DNA of 64,000 nt. Source: Myxococcales bacterium (GTDB lineage: Bacteria > Myxococcota_A > Polyangia > Polyangiales > Houyiibacteriaceae). Below are positions 25,944-34,490 of the stretch, in pieces. The position numbers and the translations under genes are program-made. Under the pieces are notes generated by a model that worked only from the letters and a program-made list of their open reading frames with translations, was not told the DNA's origin and did not search any database. The stretch lies in NCBI GenBank assembly GCA_029863605.1, contig JAOTVB010000006.1, positions 142,580 to 206,579 on the forward strand, written 5' to 3'. Position 1 is the first letter of the stretch. The number at the start of each line of letters is the position of its first letter.

Positions 25944-26222
25944 GTGGCGAAACGAAGGCCCAGAGGAAAAAGAAAGAGATTCGAACGCAATTTCGACCAG
26001 GAAGACAAGCGTGATGACCACGTCAAGCTGAACGGCGTGGTGAGCCAGGTCTACGCGGGCGGCCAGTTCGAGGTCACGGCCGATTCGGGAGCGACGGTTC
26101 GGGCGCAGCTCTGCGGGCGAATGCGAAAATTCAGGATCCGTGTGATCCTCGGTGACCGCGTCACGGTTGCCCTGTCGCCGTACGATCTCACGCACGGCAT
26201 GATCGTTTTCCGCGACAAGTAG
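25944..26222 (+). CDS. infA: Translation initiation factor IF-1, N-terminally extended
   Basis: 92 residues with a GTG start preceded by AAGGAG at ideal spacing. The OB fold is clear: 'VKLNGVVSQVYAGGQFEVTADSGATVRAQLCGRMRKFRIRVILGDRVTVALSPYDLTHGMIVFR' closely follows canonical IF-1 (about 72 residues). The first 20 or so residues ('AKRRPRGKRKRFERNFDQ') are a strongly basic extension that standard IF-1 lacks. It would bind the ribosomal A site during initiation. It is followed after 5 nt by the polyamine synthase gene, so the two are likely co-expressed. Confidence 0.93.
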   Translation: MAKRRPRGKRKRFERNFDQEDKRDDHVKLNGVVSQVYAGGQFEVTADSGATVRAQLCGRMRKFRIRVILGDRVTVALSPYDLTHGMIVFRDK

Positions 26223-26227
26223 TCCAC

Positions 26228-27127
26228 GTGTACGAAGGAGCGTTCCGCATCCTCAGGGCACTCGGCGACGGTCGGTCGCTCACCCAGGATGAGTTGGTTC
26301 ACGCCGCTCGGGAAAGCACATCAGTCGTGCGCGACGTGATCGAGCGGTATCCGAAATGGTTCGACCAAGCTGGCGATGGCCTCCGATGCTCGGAGCGCGG
26401 GCTCGCGGCTTTGGCCCGAGAGCTGATGGCTCGCACCACGGGCGAGGAAGGCGAGACATCGTGGCGGCAAGCGTACGAAAAGCTCGCTAGCAAACGGAAA
26501 GACCCGGAACGCGCCCTGGATCAGGTCTACGTGACGACCGACACGGCTATCCGGCGGGCGAAGCTGTTGGTGGAGGCGGGGGAGCATCAGCGCGGGCTCA
26601 TTTTTCTAGGAGATGACGATCTCACCAGTGCCGCGGTGCAGCTCGCTGGCGCCGCGCGGCGGGTGACCGTCGTCGATACCGACCCCGACATTTTGAACAT
26701 TCTAAACAGCGCCGCCGAAGAACACGGTTGGGAGATCGAGACGACCGAGCACGATCTGCGCAAACCCATGCCTCGGTCGATGCGAGGGCGCTTTGGGGCT
26801 GTGTTTACGGACCCGCCCTACGCCGTCGAAGGCTTCCGGCTCTTCATCAGTCGGGCGGTCAACCTCCTCAAGCCGGACGGACGGCTCTACGTCTCCCTTG
26901 GGTACAGCCGACGCGCGAGCGAACGAGGCCTCCAAAAACAGCGGGTCCTCGGTGAGGCTGGCTTTCTCGTCGAAGCCGTGTTCGAGGGCTTCAATCGATA
27001 CGAGGGCGCCGAGTCGATCGGCTCACAAAGCGCGCTTTGGCGATGCCGCGTGACGCCGGAGACCAAAGCGCTGGTTACGGGTGAGGTCGAAGGACCGCTC
27101 TACACGAGCCGCCCGCCCAAAGCCTAA
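26228..27127 (+). CDS. bpsA: Branched-chain polyamine synthase (N4-bis(aminopropyl)spermidine synthase)
   Basis: 299 residues, GTG start 5 nt after infA. It has an N-terminal winged-helix-like region, then the methyltransferase-fold core with 'GLIFLGDDDLTSAAVQLAG' and 'RVTVVDTDPDILNILNSAAEEHG', and the catalytic 'AVFTDPPYAVEGFRLFISRAVNLLKPDGRLYVSLGYS'. The GDDD and DPPY motifs are the hallmarks of BpsA, which transfers aminopropyl groups from decarboxylated SAM to spermidine to make branched tetra-amines. Such polyamines are best known from thermophilic archaea and bacteria, where they protect nucleic acids and help translation. Its stop codon overlaps that of the convergent lipase. Confidence 0.88.
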   Translation: MYEGAFRILRALGDGRSLTQDELVHAARESTSVVRDVIERYPKWFDQAGDGLRCSERGLAALARELMARTTGEEGETSWRQAYEKLASKRKDPERALDQVYVTTDTAIRRAKLLVEAGEHQRGLIFLGDDDLTSAAVQLAGAARRVTVVDTDPDILNILNSAAEEHGWEIETTEHDLRKPMPRSMRGRFGAVFTDPPYAVEGFRLFISRAVNLLKPDGRLYVSLGYSRRASERGLQKQRVLGEAGFLVEAVFEGFNRYEGAESIGSQSALWRCRVTPETKALVTGEVEGPLYTSRPPKA

Positions 27128-28056
27128 GCGTGGGCAGTGATGACTTCGTCACACCATGCGATGAAGTCGTTGGTCACTTCTTGCCTGTTGGTTTCGTTGA
27201 GCGTCTCGTGTCGCGCGCCCTCGTATAGCTTGAGGCGCACGTCGAAGATCGCTGCGCGCTTGTAGGCGTCGTAGAGGTTGCGCATCCCCTTGCCCTTGTC
27301 TCCGACCGGATCTTCGGACCCGGCAAACAGATAGATTGGCATGCCCTGTGGCACCTTGGCGATGTTTCTGGGGTTGGCGATGCGCCCGAGGGCGTCGATC
27401 ATGTCGATCCACGTTTGTGTCGAGACGGCGAACCCGAGGAGCGGGTCGGCAACGTAGAGGTCGACTTCGTGCTCGTCGCGCGACAGCCAATCGAACTCCG
27501 TGCGGTTGGGCTTGAAGGCCTTGTTGTAGTCCTCGAACGTGAGTTTCTGCAGCACAGGGCTCGGTTTTCGCTTCCCCACTCGAAGCCGCTCGATTCTTGC
27601 GATGACCTTGGCGAGCGTCGCTATGGCTGGCGGCTTCCCATTCGATCCCGAAAGACACGCCGCGACCATGTCGTTTGGGTGCTCGAACAAGAGCTGCTGA
27701 AGCACGAACGAACCCATCGAGTGCCCGAGGATGATGATCGGTGAGTTGGGGTGGCGCTTTGCGATCTCGCGATTGACCCCGTGGGCGTCCTCGACGATGC
27801 GGTTCCACGAGTCTTCATCGGCCATGTGTCCCGGAGGTTGGCCCTCTGCGATGCTCTTTCCATGGCCGCGATGATCGTGCGCGTAAGTGCTGTAACCCGC
27901 GTCCGCCAGCGCTTGGGCCAAGCGTGCATATCGCGAGCCGTACTCCGCCATGCCATGAATGACCTGGACGACCGCTTTTGGGTTGTCGATCGTCCAACCG
28001 CTGACGTGGAGCTTGGTCCCGTCGACTGTTTGGAATGTAAAGTCCGCCGAGTTCAT
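27124..28056 (-). CDS. Alpha/beta hydrolase, monoacylglycerol lipase / lysophospholipase type
   Basis: 310 residues. Motifs in order are 'VVQVIHGMAEYGSRYARLAQALADAGYSTYAHDHRGHGKS' (oxyanion HG and DHRGHG), nucleophile elbow 'IILGHSMGSFV' (GHSMG), 'IYLFAGSEDPVGD' (acid) and 'YEGARHETLNE' (His). This is the order of serine-aquaculture-independent monoglyceride lipases (Hydrolase_4) of bacteria. No signal peptide, so it acts on intracellular monoacylglycerol or lysophospholipid. It shares stop-codon bases with the convergent bpsA gene and lies 35 nt downstream of the PaaX-like regulator, so the two may be co-transcribed. Confidence 0.92.
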   Translation of the reverse strand: MNSADFTFQTVDGTKLHVSGWTIDNPKAVVQVIHGMAEYGSRYARLAQALADAGYSTYAHDHRGHGKSIAEGQPPGHMADEDSWNRIVEDAHGVNREIAKRHPNSPIIILGHSMGSFVLQQLLFEHPNDMVAACLSGSNGKPPAIATLAKVIARIERLRVGKRKPSPVLQKLTFEDYNKAFKPNRTEFDWLSRDEHEVDLYVADPLLGFAVSTQTWIDMIDALGRIANPRNIAKVPQGMPIYLFAGSEDPVGDKGKGMRNLYDAYKRAAIFDVRLKLYEGARHETLNETNRQEVTNDFIAWCDEVITAHA

Positions 28057-28091
28057 GTGCGCCGGAGCATAACCGCCCCACCACCCCCATG

Positions 28092-28886
28092 CTATCGCCT
28101 AAGATCTAGAAAGCGGGTCCACAGATTGATGCCCTTGTCGCAGTATTCGTGCAGGACACCGACCATGGACGAGCGTTTGTTCTCGTCGATGAGGGGCTCT
28201 GGAAGGAGTGGGTCCAACACAACCTGGCGGATCCCTTCGCGGCCGAGGAGGAACGCCTCGCGTACGGAATCATTCAAAGAGAGCTCTTCCAGGCGATCGA
28301 GGCTCACGGTCAGATCCCCTTGGAGCCGCGTGTACGTCTGCTCGAGAGTCGGGCTGTCCCAGAGAGACCTCGCACTTTCTTCTTCTCCCTGTTCGAGGTC
28401 CTCGAGTCGGAACACCAGCGTGTCCGGCTCGAGCCCGAACGCAACGAGCTCGTCGCGAATGCCTTGGAGACCCGGTTTCAGATTGTTGGGGCGAACGAAG
28501 AGGCCAGGGCGAAGCTCTTTGAACCCGAGAAACCGGAGCGCGCGGAGCCTACGACGCAGGGCAGGTCGATCCGTGCGCGAAAGATCGGCGGTGAACACCG
28601 CGAGCCAGGATCCATCCCAGTCCCCGACACGCATCGACACCGTGCGCCAACCATGAATCCTTTCGTTTACCGTTTGGGCGCTCGGACCGAGGCAGTATTC
28701 GCCCCTACCCGGCGAATCGAGAAGGCCTTCCGCGCGGAGTCTAACGATGGCGACGCGGACGCTGTTCTCCGCAATGTCGAATGCCGACGCTGCTTGCACG
28801 AGCGACCGCACCGGTAGGGTGCCCCGGTCGATCGATTCCCCAGCCGACAGCACCTCGAGGACTACGGACTTCGCGCTGACATTCAT
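28092..28886 (-). CDS. PaaX-family transcriptional regulator
   Basis: 264 residues from the ATG at 28886 (a TTG at 28895 lies inside the proposed operator). The N-terminal winged helix reads 'LPVRSLVQAASAFDIAENSVRVAIVRLRAEGLLDSPGRGEYCLG', as in PaaX, the phenylacetyl-CoA-responsive repressor. A central domain ('WLAVFTADLSRTDRPALRRRLRALRFLGFKELRPGLFVRPNNL') and a C-terminal domain follow. In other bacteria PaaX binds an aryl-CoA. No phenylacetate genes lie here; the adjacent lipase is the nearest candidate target. A perfect inverted repeat lies just upstream. Confidence 0.9.
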   Translation of the reverse strand: MNVSAKSVVLEVLSAGESIDRGTLPVRSLVQAASAFDIAENSVRVAIVRLRAEGLLDSPGRGEYCLGPSAQTVNERIHGWRTVSMRVGDWDGSWLAVFTADLSRTDRPALRRRLRALRFLGFKELRPGLFVRPNNLKPGLQGIRDELVAFGLEPDTLVFRLEDLEQGEEESARSLWDSPTLEQTYTRLQGDLTVSLDRLEELSLNDSVREAFLLGREGIRQVVLDPLLPEPLIDENKRSSMVGVLHEYCDKGINLWTRFLDLRR

Positions 28887-28893
28887 GTTTCGC

Positions 28894-28907
28894 AATATTA
28901 CGATATT
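28894..28907. promoter_or_regulatory. Inverted repeat before the PaaX-like gene (autoregulatory operator candidate)
   Basis: AATAT-TACG-ATATT is a perfect 5-bp-arm repeat starting 8 nt upstream of the regulator's ATG at 28886, in an AT-rich patch within otherwise GC-rich DNA. Its position over the leader or promoter fits self-repression. It could also affect the divergent pdxJ gene. Confidence 0.5.
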
Positions 28908-29018
28908 CTTTGAGGAACGCTATCAGGCGTAATAGAGCGTGCTTCAAGGGGCCTGGCGCAACCAAAGTGAGGCCAGCCCCTCCTGACAGAGGGTTCGCGC
29001 GAGGCTAAGACTACCCTT

Positions 29019-29756
29019 GTGGCTCGGCTCAGCATCAATATCAACAAGGTCGCCACGCTGCGCAATTCACGGGGTGGCGAAGTGCCGAGCGTTCTCGAGG
29101 CGGTCGAAGTCTGCGTCGCGGCGGGCGCCCCAGGGATCACGGTACATCCGCGCGAAGACGAGCGGCACATCCGACCAAACGACGTGTATACGATAGCCGA
29201 CGCGCTAGAAGCGGTGCGCGACCGAGTCGAATACAACATCGAAGGAGACCCGCGGCCAGGGCTGATCGAGATGGTGGAGCGCGTGCGGCCAGACCAATGC
29301 ACCCTGGTCCCGGTGCGTCCAGGGGAGGTGACGAGCGAAGCGGGTTGGCCCGCGGATACCCCGAAACAGAGCCTCCGCGAGATCATTGCGCGTTTTCAGG
29401 AGGCCGGCGTGCGCGTCAGCGTGTTCGTGAATCCGGATCCCGCGCCGATCGATTGGGCTGCGGAGCTCGGGGCCGACCGGGTAGAGCTCTATACGGAACC
29501 CTATGCGCGGGCCTTCGAGCAGGGCGGGCGCGCCCTTGCTTCCTCCCTGGAACGCTTTGGCACCGCGTGCCGGCACGCTCACGAGCTCGGACTGGGGATC
29601 AACGCCGGCCATGACCTCGATCTGGAGAATTTGCCTACGTTCTTGAGATTGCCGCACATCGACGAGGTCTCGATTGGGCATGCGCTGATCTCCCGGGCGC
29701 TCTTCGTCGGTCTGGGTGAGGTAGTGTCGGAATACCTTCGAATTACATCACGTTGA
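29019..29756 (+). CDS. pdxJ: Pyridoxine 5'-phosphate synthase
   Basis: 245 residues, GTG start. 'LSININKVATLRNSRGGEVPSVLEAVEVCVAAGAPGITVHPREDERHI' is the PdxJ opening, with the HPReDxRHI phosphate/substrate loop. 'EYNIEGDP' carries the catalytic Glu region, 'CTLVPVRPGEVTSEAGW' and 'GINAGHDLDLENLP' complete the active site. It condenses 1-deoxyxylulose 5-phosphate with 3-amino-2-oxopropyl phosphate to make pyridoxine 5'-phosphate in the DXP-dependent vitamin B6 route. No acpS gene follows, unlike in E. coli. The length matches the family. Confidence 0.97.
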   Translation: MARLSININKVATLRNSRGGEVPSVLEAVEVCVAAGAPGITVHPREDERHIRPNDVYTIADALEAVRDRVEYNIEGDPRPGLIEMVERVRPDQCTLVPVRPGEVTSEAGWPADTPKQSLREIIARFQEAGVRVSVFVNPDPAPIDWAAELGADRVELYTEPYARAFEQGGRALASSLERFGTACRHAHELGLGINAGHDLDLENLPTFLRLPHIDEVSIGHALISRALFVGLGEVVSEYLRITSR

Positions 29757-29789
29757 CAGCCTGGCCGGGTTTTCTAGAGTGCGGCCGCT

Positions 29790-30800
29790 ATGGGCAGCAG
29801 ATCCCACGACAACCCGTTCAGCGCGGTCTTGAGCGGGTTGCTGGACCAGCGGAGCAAGGAACCGCGCGTCACACCTGTACCCCCCGGGGTTCAACTCGAC
29901 GGACGGACCTGTCTCGTCACGGGCGCGAATAGCGGTCTTGGAAAAGCCACAGCGATTCGGCTCGCGAAGCGCGGTGCACATGTGATCATGGCGTGCCGGA
30001 GCGGGATCCCCGAAGCCGGCGAAGACGTGAAGCGTGAAAGCGGGAGCAACCAAGTCGAAATGATGCACGTCGACTTGAGCGACTTCGAGTCAATTGACCG
30101 GTTCTGCGACGAGCTGCGTAACCGAAACGTTACACTCGATGCCGCAGTGTTCAACGCCGGAGTCGTCCCAGTGACCTCTCGCACGAACAAGCATGGCCTC
30201 GAGCTCATGTTCGCCGTGAACTTCCTTGCCAAGTTCGTGCTGCTCGATCGACTGCTCCGCGCCGGGGTCATTCCGAATGCGGTTTACGGCAACAACTCGC
30301 GCGCCGACGACCCGCCTCGGGTGATCTTCGTGTCGTCGGAGACGCACCGCTCCTCGATTCCGATCGACTTCGATCATTTTGGCAAGCCCGTCGAGTACGG
30401 GGTCTCCGATGGGGTGAAGTACTACGGCCTGAGCAAGCTCCACCTCACCACATATTTTCAAGAGCTTTCCCGTCGACTCAATCCCGCGGAGGGCAGCAGC
30501 CCCGACGTGTGTGTGCACGCTGTCTGTCCGGGCGCGATCAACTCCAATATGGCGCGCGAAGCGCCGGCTTGGTTGAAACCAGTTCTGAAGCCCGTGATGG
30601 CGTTGTTCTTCCAAAGCCCCGAGAAGGCATCTATCCCGGTGGACTACCTCGTCGTGTCCGATGAGATGGGCCGCGAGACGGGCGCCTACATGCACATGAT
30701 GCGGATGAAAGAATCGTCCGAGGCTTCGACAGACCCCAAGAAAGGCGCGCTGCTGTGGAGCAAGACCGAAGAGCTCTTGCGCACACACGGTGTGCTGTAG
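29790..30800 (+). CDS. Short-chain dehydrogenase/reductase
   Basis: 336 residues. The Rossmann motif is 'RTCLVTGANSGLGKATAIRLAKRGAHVIMACRS' (TGxxxGxG). 'AAVFNAGV' (NAG), 'VIFVSSETHRSSI' (Ser) and 'YYGLSKLHLTTYF' (YxxxK) give the full catalytic set. It has an N-terminal extension of about 35 residues and a C-terminal tail, and resembles WW-domain oxidoreductase/retinol dehydrogenase-like SDRs. It starts a tight rightward group with the DUF1214 and sulfotransferase genes (9-nt and 14-nt gaps), suggesting modification of a hydroxylated lipid or sterol-like compound. Confidence 0.92.
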   Translation: MGSRSHDNPFSAVLSGLLDQRSKEPRVTPVPPGVQLDGRTCLVTGANSGLGKATAIRLAKRGAHVIMACRSGIPEAGEDVKRESGSNQVEMMHVDLSDFESIDRFCDELRNRNVTLDAAVFNAGVVPVTSRTNKHGLELMFAVNFLAKFVLLDRLLRAGVIPNAVYGNNSRADDPPRVIFVSSETHRSSIPIDFDHFGKPVEYGVSDGVKYYGLSKLHLTTYFQELSRRLNPAEGSSPDVCVHAVCPGAINSNMAREAPAWLKPVLKPVMALFFQSPEKASIPVDYLVVSDEMGRETGAYMHMMRMKESSEASTDPKKGALLWSKTEELLRTHGVL

Positions 30801-30809
30801 AGGAACGCC

Positions 30810-31910
30810 ATGACCGACGAGCTCAGCAAACGAGAGCAAGAAATCGTAGACGGTACGGTTTGGACCCAGTTCTGTGACACCCTGAAGATGGCGGGCAACG
30901 TAGTGATGGGCCCCAATGCGCCGTCCGACCCGCTCAACCGTATGGAAGGGTTTCGCTATCTCAGTCGGATCACCGGCGCCGCGCTCAAAGCGTTCGTCGA
31001 GCACAACGATCCGCTCGCTCCCGTCCTGATGCGGGTCGTCCACGAGACGGCCAAGATGGGTTCCGACCACCCCGACAACTACTATCAGAACGCGTCGATC
31101 AGCGGCGAGCACGAATACCGCATCCGGGGCAACCGCGGCACGGTGCACTACCTTGGCTTCTTCACCCAGATCGGCAACTATGGGCAGAGTCGTGGGATGC
31201 CGCCGTCGGGGTATCTCGAGGCGTCGTCGCTCGAAGTCGACGAGGACGGGAGCTTCGAGATCGTCGTCAGCACCGAAAGGAAGCCTGGAAACTGGCTTCC
31301 GATGAAGAAAGAGACTGGCACGCTGATCGTGCGTCAAACCTTCTTGGACCGCGAGACCGAGAAGCTCGCCGAGCTCGACATCGAGCGTATCGGCGGGGAC
31401 GGGAAGCCGACTCCCTTCGACCCCGTACGTTGCGCGGACGGCATGCAGATGTCGGCAAGCCTCGTGGCCGGGGCGGCGATGCTCTTCGCCAGCTGGGCGG
31501 AGGGATTCAAGGCGCACACCAACAAACTGCCGCGGTTCGATCAGGAAAAGTCGAACCAAGCAGGAGGCGTTCCGGACATCGCGTACTACCACAGCTACTG
31601 GAAGCTCGCGCCGGACGAGGCGCTGGTCATCGAGGCGATGCCGCCTGAGTGTGACCATTGGAATTTCCAGCTCAACAACTACTGGATGGAATCGCTCGAC
31701 TACCGCTACTACCCCGTGCACGTGAACAAACACACGGCGAACTATCGGCCCGATGGTTCCGTTCAGGTGGTCGTCGCTGCCGAGAACAAGGGCTTCGAGA
31801 ACTGGATCGACACGGTTGGCCACACCGAGGGCACGATGTGTTGGCGGTGGGTCCGTGCCGACGAAAACCTCGAGCCCGAGACGCGTGTCGTCAAGTTGTC
31901 CGAGCTTTAA
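30810..31910 (+). CDS. DUF1214-domain protein
   Basis: 366 residues. The ATG follows AGGAA 9 nt after the SDR stop. The C-terminal half has the DUF1214 pattern: 'IAYYHSYWKLAPDEALVIEAMPPECDHWNFQLNNYWMESLDYRYYPVHVNKHTANYRPDGSVQVVVAAENKG' and a closing 'TMCWRWVRA'. The N-terminal part is helical with 'ALKAFVEHNDPLAPVLMRVVHETAKMG'. No signal peptide. The function of DUF1214 proteins is unsettled; they commonly neighbour lipid and sulfotransferase genes, as here. Confidence 0.88.
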   Translation: MTDELSKREQEIVDGTVWTQFCDTLKMAGNVVMGPNAPSDPLNRMEGFRYLSRITGAALKAFVEHNDPLAPVLMRVVHETAKMGSDHPDNYYQNASISGEHEYRIRGNRGTVHYLGFFTQIGNYGQSRGMPPSGYLEASSLEVDEDGSFEIVVSTERKPGNWLPMKKETGTLIVRQTFLDRETEKLAELDIERIGGDGKPTPFDPVRCADGMQMSASLVAGAAMLFASWAEGFKAHTNKLPRFDQEKSNQAGGVPDIAYYHSYWKLAPDEALVIEAMPPECDHWNFQLNNYWMESLDYRYYPVHVNKHTANYRPDGSVQVVVAAENKGFENWIDTVGHTEGTMCWRWVRADENLEPETRVVKLSEL

Positions 31911-31924
31911 CGGTGGAAGCGGAG

Positions 31925-33196
31925 ATGCCCTCGAAGGTCACGAGCTCGAGCAGCTTAGCGACCCCCTACCGACCGACCGCAATCGCGATCGCCAACCGGC
32001 TGGGGAGTGCGCTTTCCGCCGCGGGAATCGGTGGCGGGCCAATCACGGTCGAGGACGTACTCTCCAGGGCAATTCGAAAGACCGGTCTCAGCGATTTCGG
32101 TGATCACGGATTTCTCGAGCCTCTTGGGGTGCTCGTCAGCTCGATCAACGAGGAAGCGGCGCTCCATCCGGTGGGACGCCTGATCATTCAAGGGCGGATC
32201 TCTGGGGTGTTGGTCAACAAGCTCATCGCTCAAGACACGATCAAGAAGCACCCGGAGATTCTCGACATTCCGGTGGAGGCGCCGATCGTCATCGCCGGCC
32301 TGGCTCGCACCGGTACGACGATGCTCCACCGGTTGATCGCGCAGGATCCACGCATCCGCTCGCTTGCTTCATGGGAGGCGATCAGCCCAGCTCCGCCGAA
32401 AAGAAGAACATGGCGCGGGACCGACCCACGGTTCACGCAAGCCGCGTTGGCCGCCAGGGGCCTGAAGTACATGTCGCCCGGGTTTTTTGCGATCCATCCT
32501 GCCGAGCCGAACGCGCCGGAAGAAGACGTGATCCTTCTCGAGCAGTCTTTTTTGACCACGACGCCAGAAGCGATGATGCGGGTGCCGAGCTATTCCAAGT
32601 GGCTTGAGACGCAGGACCACGTGCCGGCGTACCAGGCGTTGAAGCGCATGATGCAGTACCTCCACTGGCAGAGGCCCGGGGTAGGGCACGAAACGCGCTG
32701 GGTTCTCAAGACGCCGCACCACCAGGAGTACTTCGACCCGCTGTTCGAAGTCTTTCCCGACGCGATCATCGTGTGTACGCACCGCGACCCGCTCAAGACC
32801 AGCCCGTCGCTTTTCAGCATGCTGACCCACCTTCAAGGGATTTTCAGTAATCACGTCGAGCCGCATCGGGTCGCAAGCCACTGGCTCCGCAAGATCGAGC
32901 TCATGACCCAACGAGCGATGGCCACACGGGACCGCGTTCGCGACCAGGGGTTCGTCGATGTGTCGTACTACGATCTCGTCCGAGATCCGATCCTTGAGGT
33001 CGCGCGGATCTACTCGAGCGCGGGGATGGAGCTCACCCCGGAGGCCCGCATAGCGATGGAGGGCTCGCGCAAGGCAAACAAGCAGCACAAATACGGCCGC
33101 CACAAGTACGCGCTCGAGGACTTCGGCATGGCCCGAGAAGACATCGAGTCAGCAATGGCCTCCTACCGCGCCCGCTTCGAAGTCCCGTACGAATAA
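31925..33196 (+). CDS. PAPS-dependent sulfotransferase family protein
   Basis: 423 residues from the ATG at 31925, with GGAAG upstream; a GTG at 31913 is the alternative. The 5'-phosphosulfate loop is 'APIVIAGLARTGTTMLHRLIAQDP', 'VLKTPHHQEYFDPLFEVFPDAIIVCTHRDPLKTSPSL' is the 3'-phosphate region, and 'DVSYYDLVRDPILEVARIY' follows, matching Sulfotransfer_3. It should transfer sulfate to a hydroxyl of a small lipid or secondary metabolite. It lies with an SDR and DUF1214 gene in one rightward group, so a common sulfated product is plausible. Interestingly, a sulfatase operon lies 20 kb away. Confidence 0.9.
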   Translation: MPSKVTSSSSLATPYRPTAIAIANRLGSALSAAGIGGGPITVEDVLSRAIRKTGLSDFGDHGFLEPLGVLVSSINEEAALHPVGRLIIQGRISGVLVNKLIAQDTIKKHPEILDIPVEAPIVIAGLARTGTTMLHRLIAQDPRIRSLASWEAISPAPPKRRTWRGTDPRFTQAALAARGLKYMSPGFFAIHPAEPNAPEEDVILLEQSFLTTTPEAMMRVPSYSKWLETQDHVPAYQALKRMMQYLHWQRPGVGHETRWVLKTPHHQEYFDPLFEVFPDAIIVCTHRDPLKTSPSLFSMLTHLQGIFSNHVEPHRVASHWLRKIELMTQRAMATRDRVRDQGFVDVSYYDLVRDPILEVARIYSSAGMELTPEARIAMEGSRKANKQHKYGRHKYALEDFGMAREDIESAMASYRARFEVPYE

Positions 33197-33212
33197 GGGT
33201 AGTATCTGCGCG

Positions 33213-34490
33213 ATGGATGTGCCGGTTTGGCAGCGCCTGATGTCGTTGGTCGGGCTGTTTGCGATGGTCGGGATCGCATGGCTGCTGTCGAAGCATCGGC
33301 GGGCGGTGCCATGGCGTGCCATTGGCTGGGGGCTCGCGCTTCAGTTGTTGTTTGGGGTGCTCGTGCTGAAGACGCGCGCCGGGCTGCTGATCTTCAGCAT
33401 CCTCAACGACGCGGTGATCGCGCTCCTAGATTTCACTGCCGCGGGCACCGAGTTCGTGTTTGGCGACTACGCCTCCGAGAGGTTCACGATCGCGCTCAAC
33501 GTTCTTCCCACCATCGTGTTCTTTTCTTCATTGATGACGATCCTTTACTACCTCGGTGTCATGCAGAGGCTCGTGAGTGGTTTCGCCTGGATCATGCGTC
33601 GGACGATGGGCACTTCGGGGCCGGAGACGCTCTCGGTCGCCGCCAACTCGTTCGTCGGGATGACTGAGGCGCCGCTGATGATCGCTCCGTTCATCGGCGC
33701 GATGACGATGTCGGAGCTCACGGCTGTCATGACCGGGGGCTTTGCCACGGTCGCTGGGGGTGTCCTCGCGGCCTATGTCGGTATGCTCAAAGACGTCGTT
33801 CCGAACATCGCCGGTCATTTGATCGCTGCGAGCGTGATGAGCGCACCCGCCGCGCTGGTGATCGCCAAAGTGATGTGGCCCGAAACCGAGAAATCTCACG
33901 CGTCGAACGAAGCGGTGCCGATCGTCGAGCAAACCGACGTCAACGTGATCGATGCAGCCGCGCGTGGTGCCTCGGAGGGCTTGAAGCTCGCGCTGAACGT
34001 CGGCGCGATGTTGTTGGTGTTCATCGCGTTGATCGCCCTCGCCAACGCGCTCCTCGGCCTACCGGTCGATCTGTACAACGGCTGGGCGGGCCTCGAAGGG
34101 GGTGCCCCCCTCGATCCACTGACGATTCAAGACATTCTCGGGTGGATCTTCTGGCCCCTTGCGTTTCTCATCGGGGTGCCCGTCGCGGAGTGCGCGACGG
34201 TCGCAACCCTGCTCGGTGAAAAGGTCGTTCTCACCGAGTTCATCGCCTATCTGCACCTATCCGAGCAGTTGTCTGCAGGTGCCGCCGACCTCTCGCCGCG
34301 CACCCTGGTGATCGCGAGCTATGCGCTTTGCGGCTTCGCGAACTTCGGGTCGATCGGGATCCAGCTCGGCGGCATCGGGGGCATCGCCCCGAAGCGACGG
34401 CACGATCTGGCGAGGCTGGGGCTTCGCGCGATGTTCGGAGGGTTGCTCGCGTCGCTGATGACCGCGGCGGTCGCCGGGATGCTGGTTTAG
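33213..34490 (+). CDS. Concentrative nucleoside transporter (NupC/CNT family)
   Basis: 425 residues with about ten hydrophobic helices. 'PWRAIGWGLALQLLFGVLVLKT' opens the CNT domain, 'VFFSSLMTILYYLGVMQRLVSGFAWIMRRTMGTSGPETLSVAANSFVGMTEAPL' contains the 'GxxE' nucleoside/Na region, and 'YALCGFANFGSIGIQLGGIGGIAPKRR' is the C-terminal signature of the family. It imports nucleosides with Na+ or H+. It starts 16 nt after the sulfotransferase stop, but a functional link is not evident. Confidence 0.94.
   Translation: MDVPVWQRLMSLVGLFAMVGIAWLLSKHRRAVPWRAIGWGLALQLLFGVLVLKTRAGLLIFSILNDAVIALLDFTAAGTEFVFGDYASERFTIALNVLPTIVFFSSLMTILYYLGVMQRLVSGFAWIMRRTMGTSGPETLSVAANSFVGMTEAPLMIAPFIGAMTMSELTAVMTGGFATVAGGVLAAYVGMLKDVVPNIAGHLIAASVMSAPAALVIAKVMWPETEKSHASNEAVPIVEQTDVNVIDAAARGASEGLKLALNVGAMLLVFIALIALANALLGLPVDLYNGWAGLEGGAPLDPLTIQDILGWIFWPLAFLIGVPVAECATVATLLGEKVVLTEFIAYLHLSEQLSAGAADLSPRTLVIASYALCGFANFGSIGIQLGGIGGIAPKRRHDLARLGLRAMFGGLLASLMTAAVAGMLV

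Noticed and set aside
30090..31823. 577-codon minus-strand frame across the SDR and DUF1214 genes
   Set aside because: Both genes on the plus strand have full family motifs; the antisense translation shows only His/Val/Arg-rich shadow composition.
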